64,000 nucleotides of DNA from Fagopyrum homotropicum (lineage: Eukaryota; Streptophyta; Magnoliopsida; Caryophyllales; Polygonaceae). Both the position numbers and the translations under genes were made by a program. The notes under the pieces were generated by a model. It had not been told where the DNA came from, made no database searches, and saw nothing but the letters and a program-made list of their open reading frames with translations. This document shows positions 43,989-55,800 of the stretch, piece after piece (the first letter of the stretch is position 1; each line of letters opens with the position of its first letter). Location of the stretch: NCBI GenBank assembly GCA_033239125.1, contig BSWB01000005.1, forward strand, positions 50,514,993-50,578,992, given 5' to 3'.

Positions 43989-46330
43989 ATGGCGGAAGAC
44001 AAGCTTAGCGTGGTTCGCGTTCTTCAATCCGTCAAAGAAAACTCCGGAAAAACTTACTCTCAGATTGCTTCGGAGACTGGTCTCACCAACGTATACGTCG
44101 CTCAGCTCCTTCGTCGCCAGGCTCAGCTAAAGCCCGATACCGCACCTAAGCTCCGCGCAGCTCTCCCCGGCCTCGACGATTCTCTCATCGCTCATATGAT
44201 GAAGCCTCCTATGAGGTCTTACGACCCTAATTTGATCCAGGAACCCTGCATTTACAGGTTTTCTCCCCTGTCTCACCTTTTTGTTATCAATTAATCGTCC
44301 GATTCGATATAAAAAAGACATCGCTTGATCAAAATTATTATTTTCTACTGCAACTTCCACTTCTTTAAAGGACCGATTTCTAAGTATCTTGGTATTGAAA
44401 TTGCAGTGGTGGTGATATATTTTAATTTGCATTAAAATAGTTGCGAATGAACTGTCTTAAATTTCGATATATTATGCTTCTGGTATGGTGTTCGAGTGAA
44501 TTTTCATCATTCTTACTTCTACTGCTATGGTGTAGTTTGGTCTAACAAGTTAATTTATACAGATTGAACGAGGCGGTTATGCATTTCGGAGAAAGTATCA
44601 AAGAGATCGTCAATGAGGAGTTTGGTGATGGAATGTAAGGATGATGAGTCCTCTTTATGAATTTTTATACATATACTTTGACTTTCGCTTGTGCTTTGAT
44701 GACAATATTGTCTTTGATTAGCTGATTTAATTAGTTTCCTCATAATCACTTTCTGATGAGCTTTCACAGCAACGAGTGATGTATTCTTTGAAGTCATCAT
44801 CATGTGTGCTCCAGTTTAATTCAATAATTTGACAGGCATCATTCGTTGTGAAAACATTATGGGTGCTTCCTTTTTTTTATTGATGTTTTTAAAGCCTTGA
44901 GAGCTTCCTTGTCTACATATTCCTCAACTTTAGTAGTTTTTCTAATCAATCATCTTTTGACTATTTATTGTCCCTTCACTCGAAAATTTTGCACTCGTTT
45001 GAATGCTCCCAGTGGTGCTATAAATGTTGAGCTTGCAGTGGGCAAACCTTAACTAAAACCTCAGTACATCCCTCTTCATAGAAAAAGGGTACTTTAGTTA
45101 CTTGCATTTGACAATAGATGCTTTAAATGCTTGATTTTGAAAAAAAAAATCTGCCATTGTCTGTTGAACTTAGGTGGTTTAAATAAAATGCTCCTACATT
45201 AGTGAATTTAGTGGTGATTTTCTGAAATCAACCCTTTATTATGTGAAATGCGAATATTATTTGTTCCCATTAGACTTTTCCAAATGACTACTTTGACCAT
45301 GCATATCAGAAGTAAGAGGGTAACACAACATTTCTAACGTCCTCTGAGTGAATCTGCTTGGCTTTTCTTTTCTTGGTGCTAGATTGGTTAAATGGGAAAT
45401 AACCCCTTAAACATGAGAAATAAGAACACTTGCTCAATACTTGGATCTCTTGCCTTTTTACTCTTGATCTCCAATCTGATTGGAAACCAAAGAACAGCAA
45501 GGGGAGAGAGATCGTTTTTTTATGTTTGTTAATTTAAGCTTTAGAATTAGTCAGCTGAAACTGAGCAAACAGCCAATGAATCAAGGAGACATTTAACATC
45601 TTCAAAGCATCATGTGCGCCAATGTTTGATTTGCATTTGAAAACTACGAAAGCGAAGTCATTTATGGTGGCCAGATAGATGCTTTATAGCTTAACTCGTT
45701 GATTAGGAGTACCAATGCTACTTTTTATTCAAGGGAAAGTCGTTTTTTGCTAATGTTGCGCGAAGACCACTAGGCAGAAAAGGTTGGGCTCCTAGTGCTG
45801 TTACGGATCTATATTCTTGATATTTTTCATCAACTCTTCTGACCCAAAACTACAAAACTGATTGGCAGCAGTGTCTTGCTAGGGAAAGACTTTTGCTATT
45901 TGGTGTTTTACAACAATAATCATTGCATGTTTGCTAATGCCCCATTTCTGAAATTGGAAATTTTAATCTGTGTTGGATGTCCCTGTGCTTGTACCTGCTG
46001 ATGTATTTTTATTAAATGGCTCAGAATGTCGGCGATAGATTTCTACTGTTCTGTTGACAAAGTTAAAGGCGCTGATGGGAAGGACCGTGTGGTGCTCACA
46101 CTTGATGGCAAGTATTTACCTCACTCTGAGCAGGTCAGTTACTCGTAACTGTATCACAACATACGTAGTCGGAATCTAACATTTGTTTCCTGAGAGTGAG
46201 CGGTGTTGATGCTTTTCAGTCTTTTCTCATAGACATATACCTTGAGTATTATAGAAGTGCTCAGATTTTGCTGTTTCAATTGCAGAAAGCTGAGGATATG
46301 GTTTCGAAACCGAAGCCCCTTGGAAAATAA
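43989..46330 (+). CDS. CYN: Cyanase (cyanate hydratase), four exons
   Basis: Cyanase converts cyanate plus bicarbonate to ammonia and CO2 via carbamate, detoxifying cyanate; the family forms decamers. Exons by my reading: 43989-44257, 44563-44634, 46025-46133 and 46286-46330. All introns are GT-AG, with split codons at the first two junctions. The product is 164 residues, near the usual plant length. The N-terminal helical part contains SQIASETGLTNVYVAQLLRR. The catalytic residues of the family, Arg, Glu and Ser (E. coli 96, 99, 122), fall at Arg90 and Glu93 (YRLNEAVMHFG) and Ser116 (MSAIDFYC) with identical spacing of 3 and 26. The frame is intact throughout and the gene appears functional. 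It is the only host gene seen and is enclosed by retrotransposon remnants. Confidence 0.96.
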
Positions 46331-46668
46331 TTCACAGCATGTACGATGGTTATGGCCATGCATATTTGTAAACACAAGAAATAAGGGTGAGCCCTTCTGT
46401 TGGCAATTCAATTGTATAATTGTAATCGTAAACTACAAAATTTCTGAGTTTCATTTTTATCCTCTTCTGCTAAACTTGTTAAGTGTTACTCAAGAACAAC
46501 TGGATTTACAACTTGGGCTTATATGAAGATGTTTATGTTGAGCCTGTATGATATTTTGAAGCATCATCTCCCCGTCGCCGATTCTCAACCGTATGATTTA
46601 GGTACTCCTAACTGCAAATATGCTTGACAAGGACGTCCAGTCAGACAAGAAAGACCTCCAAATGGAGG
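46331..46668 (+). other. CYN 3' flank and probable 3' UTR
   Basis: Noncoding sequence follows the TAA at 46328-46330. AT-rich stretches with agaaataag (about 46377-46385) could serve as a polyadenylation signal. No gene or element is recognised before copia sequence begins near 46669. Confidence 0.4.
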
Positions 46669-46859
46669 TGTTGTAGAACAATATATTTCTGAAAAGATGT
46701 TCTTGTTTTCATTGATATATCCTGTGTCGAATACATAATATATATAGGAGTGTATGAGCACTCATACGAGGACAAGTGTCAATATGGACCTTATCCAATA
46801 TTATTGGGTTGATGTTCATTGGTCTTAATATCCCCTCGATCCAAGATGAATGAAAGTTT

Positions 46860-47465
46860 GGAGCCAGTGCCAGAAATATGGATGGGAGTAGTTTGGTGAA
46901 TAGGCCTGCAATTTGATCAGTGGAGGTAATGAATGCTACCCGAAGGGAGTTGTTTTGTACTCTTTTTCGGACAAAATGATAATGAATGCTATCCGAAGGG
47001 AGTTGTTTTGTACTCTTTTTCGGACAAAATGCTAGTCTAGAGAGATGTATGATTCGATGACGGAGAACTGGATTCATGGCTAGATAAGTAGCCGTGAGGT
47101 TGTCATACCAAAGGACTGGAGGAAGATACAAAGTGATGCCTAAGCCAACCATGAGCAGTTGGATCCATAATGTTTCACTTGTTATTGTGGCAATTGCGCG
47201 ATACTCATCTTATGTTGATGATCTTGTGATTGTGTCTTGTTTCTTTTTGATTGCCAGGAAATGTGGTTGGATCCAAGAAAAATGCAGTAGGCTCCTTGGA
47301 CCTTCTGTCTAGCCCTAGGCCAGTCAGAGTCGGAGAAGGTTGAAAGAGTAGAGCTTGAAGATTAAGTGATGTGGAATTGTAGAGAGCTTGTGGAGTGTAG
47401 ATAACGCAATAGCATTTTATAGCTTGCTAGTGACTCTGAGTTGGTGAATGCATTGATTGACACAC
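46860..47465 (-). pseudogene. Copia RNase H remnant with a 53-bp tandem duplication
   Basis: PPVLWYDNLTATYLAMNPV, YHFVRKRVQNNSLRVAFI and TSTDQIAGLFTKLLPS are the copia RNase H end. A 53-bp unit beginning aatgaatgct is duplicated at 46928-46980 and 46981-47033. Because 53 is not a multiple of three, the duplication shifts the frame through the HFVR segment. Confidence 0.75.
46928..47033. repeat. 53-bp tandem duplication in copia RNase H
   Basis: Two adjacent copies (46928-46980 and 46981-47033) differ at about two or three positions (acccg versus atccg near the start, tgat versus tgct at the end). It is a local event within the dead copia element. Confidence 0.9.
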
Positions 47466-49222
47466 TGTTCGCTCCAAACGGTGTGTGTAAGTTTTAAATT
47501 TATAACCCTAGATGTAAGCTTAAAACAAGGATGCGAACCCGCATTGTACGGGTCAATCGTAGTAAAAAGCAAGGAATTCTAGGGGTCGATCACAGGCACT
47601 TAGTGAAACAAAGTCGGAATAGGTAAGCTTTAGCAAATACTAACCACAAAGCAATCAAAACAATCAAAGATGATAAAAGTCAATAAAGGAAATATGCAAT
47701 TCTAGGGATTCTAGTTGTAGTTCCAACTCAAGATCTAAAGATAAGCGGACAAAGCTGAGGTTTTTGCAAAGGGAAGGTGTTACTAAAGGGGAATAGATCA
47801 CCGGGTAAGTCTCACTACTCACTAATCCTAAACCGTAACTCCTATTACCGGGTAAGTCTCAAGGAATTAAGAAAAAGAACTATATCCTCAAACTAACACA
47901 CCAACTAAGGGAATAGAATCAACCTTTACCGGGTAAGTCTCAGGCTAACTCACAAAGATGGGATGAAAGCACACTCAAACCCTAATAAAGGATAAACCTT
48001 TATTACCTACACTTATGATCTTAGGTAAACAAACTAAAGCAATTACCGGGTAAGTCTCATCCTAAGCTTGCATTGAACCAGGAAAGGTATAATAAGAATA
48101 GGATTTGGCAAACTCTAACACTTAACTCTCAGTTTCGGATTAGGTAAGTCACCTCGGTCAGCCAAATTCCACCCCGGCCGAGATGTTCATCGACTGAGCG
48201 AGATGCTTTAGGGTTAAGGTAAAGACTCGAACTTTCAGGGTCCTACTGTGATTAAGATTATTCTATCATTGTTTTTCCCACAACCTTCAGCCAATCACCC
48301 TAGAATCACACAAAGAGATTAGCCACTCATCATCATGAAATTATTAATCAAATATATGGGAAGAAAGAGAATAATTGAACAAGAAAACCTTAAGAGAAAG
48401 GCTTCAATAACTGAATCAATTATCAAACCAACAAGCGTTCATTGGATAGAAATCCAACAAGACAACGACAAAGAAGGGAATCTAAGATGATCTTACAAAA
48501 ACTCTTCAAAAAGCTATAAAAACTATAAAAGCTATGGACTTTCTTCCTTCAACCTTCAAAAAGGTTCTTCAAATCTCCTAACTGGAGTATGACTGCAGCG
48601 GTGTATAAAACACAATCGGTGGTATAGCATGATGTGGATTTGTGGGAAATCCGACCTTTTTTTATAGAAAAATTACTCTCCAAAGATAAGATATCTTAGA
48701 AAGACCTCTTCCCATAAAAATAGGTAAAATATATAATCTATCATATCTTCTTCCTTCTAGGAGCCAAGCCCAAAGATATAAGATCCTCTTTCCAAAGATA
48801 AAAGATCTCAGCCAAGAATAAAATATTCTCGCCGCGTCCTAGGTGTTCGCCTCGGTCGAGTCGACTCCTCTGGATCACCTCGGTCGAGGTGACTCTGTAG
48901 TCAACCGAGGTGATTCACAACTGAATGTGAAATCTCTCAAATCTGGTCCAAAGTGAATCTCTAATCCATGGCTGTGCTTCCTGGATGTTTCCTTCAGTTC
49001 CTGAATGTAACTCCAATGACTCCTTAGCTCCTTTTGCTCCTTTTTTATGCAAAACGTGCCATTTTACCTACGATTACAACAAAACTAGGTGTAGACCTCG
49101 ATTCCCGCAAAGGTAGATGAAATGGTAATATAATCACATAATGTACATACAAACAAATGCAGATTATTGAAGATAAAACGTCCAAACAAACCCCAAAATA
49201 TAGACTATAATTCATGTTATCA
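47466..49222 (-). repeat. 3' LTR of element C
   Basis: Ends TGTTCGCTCC and CATGTTATCA. It has the conserved block near 47534-47553 with one change (gcattgtacggg), four accgggtaagtctca motifs, and the palindrome at 48876-48891. It has an 8-base deletion near 47710 and a small duplication (aaaaactat) near 48518 relative to the other LTR. Confidence 0.92.
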
Positions 49223-49261
49223 AAATACCCCATACTTAGCCCTTGCTTGTCCCCAAGCAAG
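49223..49261 (-). promoter_or_regulatory. LTR-proximal hairpin and polypurine tract of C
   Basis: On the - strand CTTGCTTGGGGACAAGCAAG (49242-49261) is followed by AAGTATGGGGTATTT beside the 3' LTR, identical to the site in A. Confidence 0.65.
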
Positions 49262-50656
49262 TTCCACATATAAAAGGCAAGATAGAATGGATTATAAGTC
49301 AATAAAATCAATGAAAAAGTCTTTCAAAAACATTTTTATGGTGTGCTACAATCATAGATCACTCTAAGAGAATACTTCATGGAATTTAAAATCAAATATG
49401 ATCAAAACATTTTATAAATATAAGAAAGTTGTTCATCTTTGCATAAAATCGTAGAATGCATAATAAATCATAATTATCGAAATTAATCATGCATAATCCA
49501 GTTTAAACCACTAAGTCAATCAACAAGCTCGAGGTCTCAAGGACTTCCCAAAAGAAAGGTCAAGAAACGTGTAGGGTAGGGATGTATATAAGGTAATGTG
49601 GTGCTAGAATCCGGGAAAAGGATATACTTCACTTTCACTTTGACTTTCAACATCTTCCACCAATAAGCTTTGCTTATTTCACACTTTTTCTTTTTACTTT
49701 ACTTTTTGGGATGCATGGACAAAGGTGAAAAATAACCGAAGCCTAGGAAATCAGCAATCATCAATTTTTTGAGATGCATCAAACCCTTGATGCACATACC
49801 ATGACCCGTTAGGAATATCGCTCAATCCGACTTTGGCAAGACACAAACACCCGGCTATGTGAATGGTGCCGAGTTATTCATCATCATGATTGACTTCCCC
49901 AAACCTATTTCTTTCTTTCTAACAGTTTCACTTCCAGCCAACTTCTCAACTTTTACTTCACTTGCTTTCACCACTTTGCTTGCTTCCAAATTCCCGGATA
50001 GGTAAAGGGAGGCAAAAATGTATACGAGGGGCTAAGCATGATCAAGAAGAAGAAGAGAGAAGAATGAATTGTCTTGGTCTTTCCAGGAAGAAAGTGAGAG
50101 AACTTATCTTGCGGTATCAACCTTCAAATTCAACATAATTTGGATAAAAACAAAGTATTAAACATGCCAAAATTTCAAATAAAGCATTTAGCAACTTAAA
50201 CATATCATAAAACCTTTCAAACACATAAAGATTTCAAAACCAGTCAGCAACAAGATCTTCACTGAGATCATATCCAGATAAGAAGCACAAAACGTTTCGA
50301 AAACTCTTAGTTAAACCACCTCGGTCGAGGTTTTCTAGGTCAACCGAGGTGAAGCACCTCGTTTGGCCAGAACTGTCCCGGTCGAGGTCAAAATTTTTTT
50401 TTAAACCAGTTTTTGACGTTTTCTCAATCAAATAACCTGTATGTATGCATGCAATCTCAGATAAACACATAGAAGCAAAATGAAGCATAAATATCCGAAA
50501 TGTCGAGTCATACATCACATAAGTCGATCAAATACATAAACACCCCATACTTGGGACACACTATCCCAGTGGGTCAAAATAAGTCTAAAGAAATAAAATA
50601 CTCACCGGACATAAAGCTGAGCTGCATAATAAATAAGAAAGAAAATCCTGCAGCTC
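49262..50656 (-). other. 3' noncoding region of element C
   Basis: Collinear with 5077-6498 of A. A palindrome group lies at about 50320-50390 (cacctcggtcgagg, caaccgaggtg, cacctcgtttggcc) and the internal hairpin plus AAGTATGGGG copy at 50541-50575. No ORF is supported. Confidence 0.7.
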
Positions 50657-52036
50657 TCAATAGTCACGATCTGGTGGTGGTGGTGGTGGCACATACGGAT
50701 ACTGAGATGGGTCGCACGGGTAGCCCATGATGTGCTGAAACTGAATCTGAGCCATCATGTGCTAGTAATGCTGTCTCTCCTGCATCTCATGGATATCCAG
50801 GGATAGGGCAGCATAAGAATCAATCATCTGATCCGTCAGATCATCGATCCGACGGTGAGCCTCTAGATCCCTATGTCGGCGTACCCTACGCCTAGCAGGA
50901 CGTACTGGTGATGTGGATGGTGCAGGCTCAGTATCATCATCATCTATGTAAATAACCGGCGCACTCGTCCCAACAGTATCAGTCCCTGTATCCATAGGAA
51001 CTCCACCATCCTTGTCATCGTCATCAGCAGTCTCCTCCTCCACCTCATCCTCCTCAGCTGGTGCAGCTGCTGCCTCTCTAGCATCCTCCATCAATGGAAC
51101 CCAAGCAGTCTGCCAGTAGTGAGGATCATAAACAGAGAACTAGGACGACCATCTAATCCCCTGTGGTGTAGTCGGCTCTCATGGCATGACCACATACGGC
51201 GTAGTAAGTCCTCGGGGAACCAGAATCCTCCGAGTGATCATCTTCTGAAGCCCTAGCGGCTTGGCAGCCGCCACCATAGTACAAGCTCTGAGGTCCATGT
51301 CCTGGTAGCTAGCAATGTGGGTCACGAGGCCTCCGCAGCAAATATCCCCGTTCGCCTTGGCCTTGATCCTGTGCAGATCCTCTACCAGCATCAAGCCAAA
51401 GTTGGGGATCCCTCCAGTCACCATGCAGTAAAGGCTGAAAAGCTACCCCTGTCGGACCTTTTGGGGCGTCTCAGTACGCGCCAGAAGTGTCTCGCTGAAA
51501 ATGCGGTGAGCTAACCTAAAGTCTAGGTGAAATATGATACGCTCCCTGGAGTCTCCAGGGCGTCATCTGTCTGCGTGCTCAACAACGTGAGCAATCTAAC
51601 CCCAAAACTCCCTAGCTACAGCTCGGGAGGGAAAATCTACAGCAGTCGGAGCCGGGAAACCAAAAATATCTCTCCAGTGCTCTAGAGGAACTAAGAAGTT
51701 CCGGTTCATCAACTGGTACTTCATAGCTCGCTCTGTGGGAAGGTAGGTGAAGGAGCTAACGAACTCTAAGGTAGGCTCTAAATAGGCAGGTGCGCGGATC
51801 TCAATAAACTGATCTAGACCTACCATTGAAATCATCCGTCTAAGATCTTCATTCACATGGAGACAGTCAAAAGCTGATACGTCCAGGAAGCGTGGTGCAA
51901 TCACTGGACGGGCTGCTATACGGTCGTAGTCGACCTGGTGTCTCTCGTGGATCACCGGTCTATAGGGTCTAGAGGAAGAAGAAGAAGGGGAAGGGGAGGA
52001 TCTATCCCTAAGGACAAGCTGTCTATCTGAACTCAT
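50657..52036 (-). pseudogene. Athila post-pol ORF of element C, multiple nonsense codons
   Basis: It starts MSSDRQLVLRDRSS at 52036 and shows the same segment order as in A, with the acidic linker, the basic RRRVRRHRD stretch and the six-proline DRDY tail. About six in-frame stops are visible, near 51596, 51570, 51446, 51180, 51141 and 50762, but no frameshift. Most look like single transitions from Trp or Gln codons. Confidence 0.8.
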
Positions 52037-52872
52037 TTTCCAACAAACTCTGTCAGATCACCTCGGTCGGTCTGACACAACTCAAGAACACCTCGGCCGA
52101 GGCACAGCACGACTGGACCGAGGCGAAGAATCTGCGCGATCGAATCTCTCAAAAATCCAGTTCTTTTCCCCCAAAATCACTACAACTGGTTCCTATGGGG
52201 TACTTAGTCTGTTTCTCATCAAATGCAAGGGCAACCAAAGCCCAATTTGAAACAAAACAGTGAAAAGGAGAGAGGTTAGGGTTTTTTCGATGTTTACCCT
52301 GATTCGGTCGATTCAGTTCGTTTTTCTCGTAGATTGACGCTTGCACTGGGATCCTCTATCCTTTTTTTGCAATTTGGAAGCAAGAATCGTCGAAAATAAT
52401 CGAAGAAGGGCGAAGCGAGGCGAGGGGCTGCCGCGGTCGAGGAGAGGGGAAAATAAGAGAGAGAAATTCAGCCCCCCTTTTATACCCTTTTCTGGAACTG
52501 TTGTCACCTCGATCGAGTTGGTCTCGACTGGACCGAGGTGGTATGGACCGAGGTGGATCTTCAGAAACCCTAGTCGCCTCGGTTGCTCAAGAATCATCTC
52601 GGTCAAGGTGCTTTGACAGCAACCGAGATGTGCCTCAGTCAAACTCCGTCTTCTCAAATTCTCGAACTTCTGTCCTTCCAGTTATGCTCCTGGTTTGTAC
52701 TCCTTCCTTAGATGTCATCTGTTGTCTGTCTAGGACGCCAAAAACAAAACAAGGCAAAGCAAAAGCAAAACTATCTAAGCTAGACTAGAAAAAGGGAAAA
52801 GAAAGCAATACCTTAGGTTGCCTCCCAAGAAACGCTTGGTTTAAGGTCGCTAGTTGGGCCATAGTGCGTCTC
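52037..52872 (-). other. Spacer before post-pol ORF in C, with palindromes and the integrase deletion junction
   Basis: Palindromic motifs cluster at about 52055-52130 and 52430-52640, collinear with 7864-8678 of A. Near 52860-52930 sequence that normally follows the integrase stop (gcttggtttaaggtcg) lies within about 100 bases of RNase H linker sequence. That marks the deletion of integrase. Confidence 0.7.
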
Positions 52873-55800
52873 TCAAACGTGAGGGGAGGTGCCCTCACCC
52901 CATACTTCACCTCCATCGTGGGGTGAAGTAAGTAAGTCTATCAAACGTTCCAACAAGTGTAAGTTCTCATCGGGGAATGAATCGTCTATGGGTGGGTCGT
53001 CTTTCTCGCGTGAAGATGTAGGTAGCCGGCTGAGGTGATCCGCAATAGAATTTTCGGATCCCTTCTTGTCGCGGATCTCTAAATCAAACTCTTGAAGCAA
53101 GAGAATCTATCGAATAAGGCGTGGCTTGGCATCTTTCTTAGCAAGCAAGTAACGGATGGCTGCATGGTCGGTGTAGACAATGACTTTCGCCCCTACTAAG
53201 TAGGAACGAAACTTCTCGAAAGCATATACAACCGCCAATAACTCCTTCTCGGTGGTAGCATAGTTGCGCTGGGCTACATCTAGCGTCTTGCTAGCATAAT
53301 AAATGGCGGTGGTCCGGCCATCCTTCTTCTGTTCAAGCACCGCTCCTACGGCTACATCACTAGCATCACACATGATCTCAAAGGGCAAAGTCTAATCGGG
53401 AGGTTGGATAATGGGAGCGGAGATCAACGCTTCCTTAATCCTGAAAAAAGCGTCAAGACACTCCTACGAAAACTCAAAAACAACATCTTTATTCAAGAGG
53501 TTAGTTAGAGGTTTAGAAATCTTAGTGAAGTCCTTGATTAATCTCCTATAGAAACCTGCATGCCCGAGAAAACTCCTCACACCTTTAACAGAACAAGGGG
53601 GAGGGAGTTTCTCAATAGTCTCGATCTTAGCGCGATCGACCTCAATACCTCGATTAGAAACGAGGTGTCCTAGCACAATGCCTTCAGTAACCATAAAATG
53701 ACACTTCTCCCAATTCAAGACAAGATTAGTGTCGTCACATCTTTGTAGCACTAGTGAAATGTTAGATAGGCAATCATCAAAAGAGGAACCATATACTGAA
53801 AAATCATCCATAAATACCTCCATGATCTCCTCTATGTATTCGGAAAAGATAGCCATCATGCATCGCTGGAAGGTAGCGGGTGCGTTGTACAATCCAAATG
53901 GCATCCTCCTGTAAGCAAATGTCCCCCATGGACAAGTGAAAGTGGTCTTCTCCTGATCATCCGGATGGATAGGAATCTGGAAGAATCCACTATAGCCGTC
54001 TAAGTAGAAAAAGTGTGAATGCTGGGCCAACCGTTTGAGCATTTGATCAATGAAGGGAAGTGGAAAATGGTCCTTCCGAGTGGCCGTGTTCAGCTTCCTA
54101 TAATCAATGCAAACCCTCCAGCCCGTGACGGTCCTGGTTGGGATTAATTCGTTGTTCTTATTTGTCACAACGATCATCCCTCCTTTCTTCGGAACTACAT
54201 GCGCCGGGCTCACCCATTTGCTGTCCGAGATAGGATATATGATACCTGCATCCAACAACTTAACAATTTCCTTCTTCACAACCTCTTTCATGATCGGATT
54301 TAACCGTCTTTGAGGTTCCCGTGAAGTCTTATGATCATCCTCCATTAGAATTCTATGAATGCAGAAAGAAGGCTTAATGCCAATAATATCATCTATAGTA
54401 TAACCCAAAGCCTTTTGATGCTTTATCAGGACATGCATTAGTTTAGACAATTCAGATTTGGAGAGGGAAGCACTGACAATAACGGGATAAGTGGAATCCG
54501 GTCCAAGAAAGACATACCTCAAGTGATTTGGGAGTTGTTTAAGCTCCACAACTGGGGGTGCTTTCTGAGTGGGATCCTTGCTTCCTTCTTCCAGTGGAGT
54601 AGATCCGGAAATTGGACTTTCGGAAGTCTCAGTTGAGATCGTTTCGCCTTTGTCCTCGGTCGAGGCGCAGAGGCGTTGACCGAGATGTTCTTCAGTCGCC
54701 TCGCTCAGTCCAGAAAGTGCCTCGGTCGAGGTACTGTAACTGGAACCGAAACTGGAGATCTTCGTCTCCTGGATTAGCTTCTCAGTTTTAGCTCCTGGGT
54801 CTTCTTCCAGTGCCTTTAAGCTCCGTATATCTGCATCACAAGAAGCATCTATACCTTCCTCCATTAAACTGAAACTAATAACTCTTTCAAGTGGATCGTT
54901 AGTAAGGATAAAGCTCACCAATTCTCTTGATTCTTCTTCATCATAGATGTTGAAGATATCATCTCCTAGCTGCTCTCTTTTCATGGCCGCAAGTAAGGCG
55001 AACTCCACTTCATCTCCGCCAATGTTGAATTTTAACTTGGCATTCTTACAATCCACGTTGCAACCCGAAGTTGCTAGAAATGGCCTCCCGAGAATAATAG
55101 GAACAAGATAATCTGCGGGAATTTCAAGTACGACACATTCTATAGGTAAATAGAAGTTACCTAACTTGACCGGAACGTCTTCCAAGATTCCCACGGGATG
55201 GGTAATGGAGCGATCCGCCATGTATAATCGAATCTTCACCGGCTTGGGCTCTCCAAGTCCGATCTTCACACATAGCTCCAGCGGAATGATGCTCACGCTG
55301 GCTCCTAGATCACACAAGGCTTCACAAGTTACATCCCCAACTTGAATGGGAATGCAAAATGAGCCGGGATCTCTCAACTTAGGTGGCATCTTCTCCTTCA
55401 TGATTTGAATAAGCTCCGAGGATTTAGATGTCATTCTTACTTCACCAAAGTCTTCCAGTTTCCTCTTCCTTGACAGAATCTCCTTCAAGAACTTCCCATA
55501 GGCGGGCATCCCTAGAATAGCATCAAGGAAAGGAATGTTAATGTGTAGTTTATTCATCAAGTCAAGGAACTTACCAAAGTGCTTGTCTAGACGTGCTCTG
55601 ACCCTTGACTGGGGGAATGGAAGTGGTGGTTTGTATGCAGGAGGTGGAACATAAACTTCAGTTTTCCCCTCCGCTTTCTGTGGCTCCACTTCGTTTGACA
55701 TCTCGGCCGAAGTGTTCTTCGACTGCACCTGGACCGAGGTGGTCTTCGTCGGTACTGGCACCGACCGAGGCACTGGATCTGCAGTTTTCAGTCCACTCCT

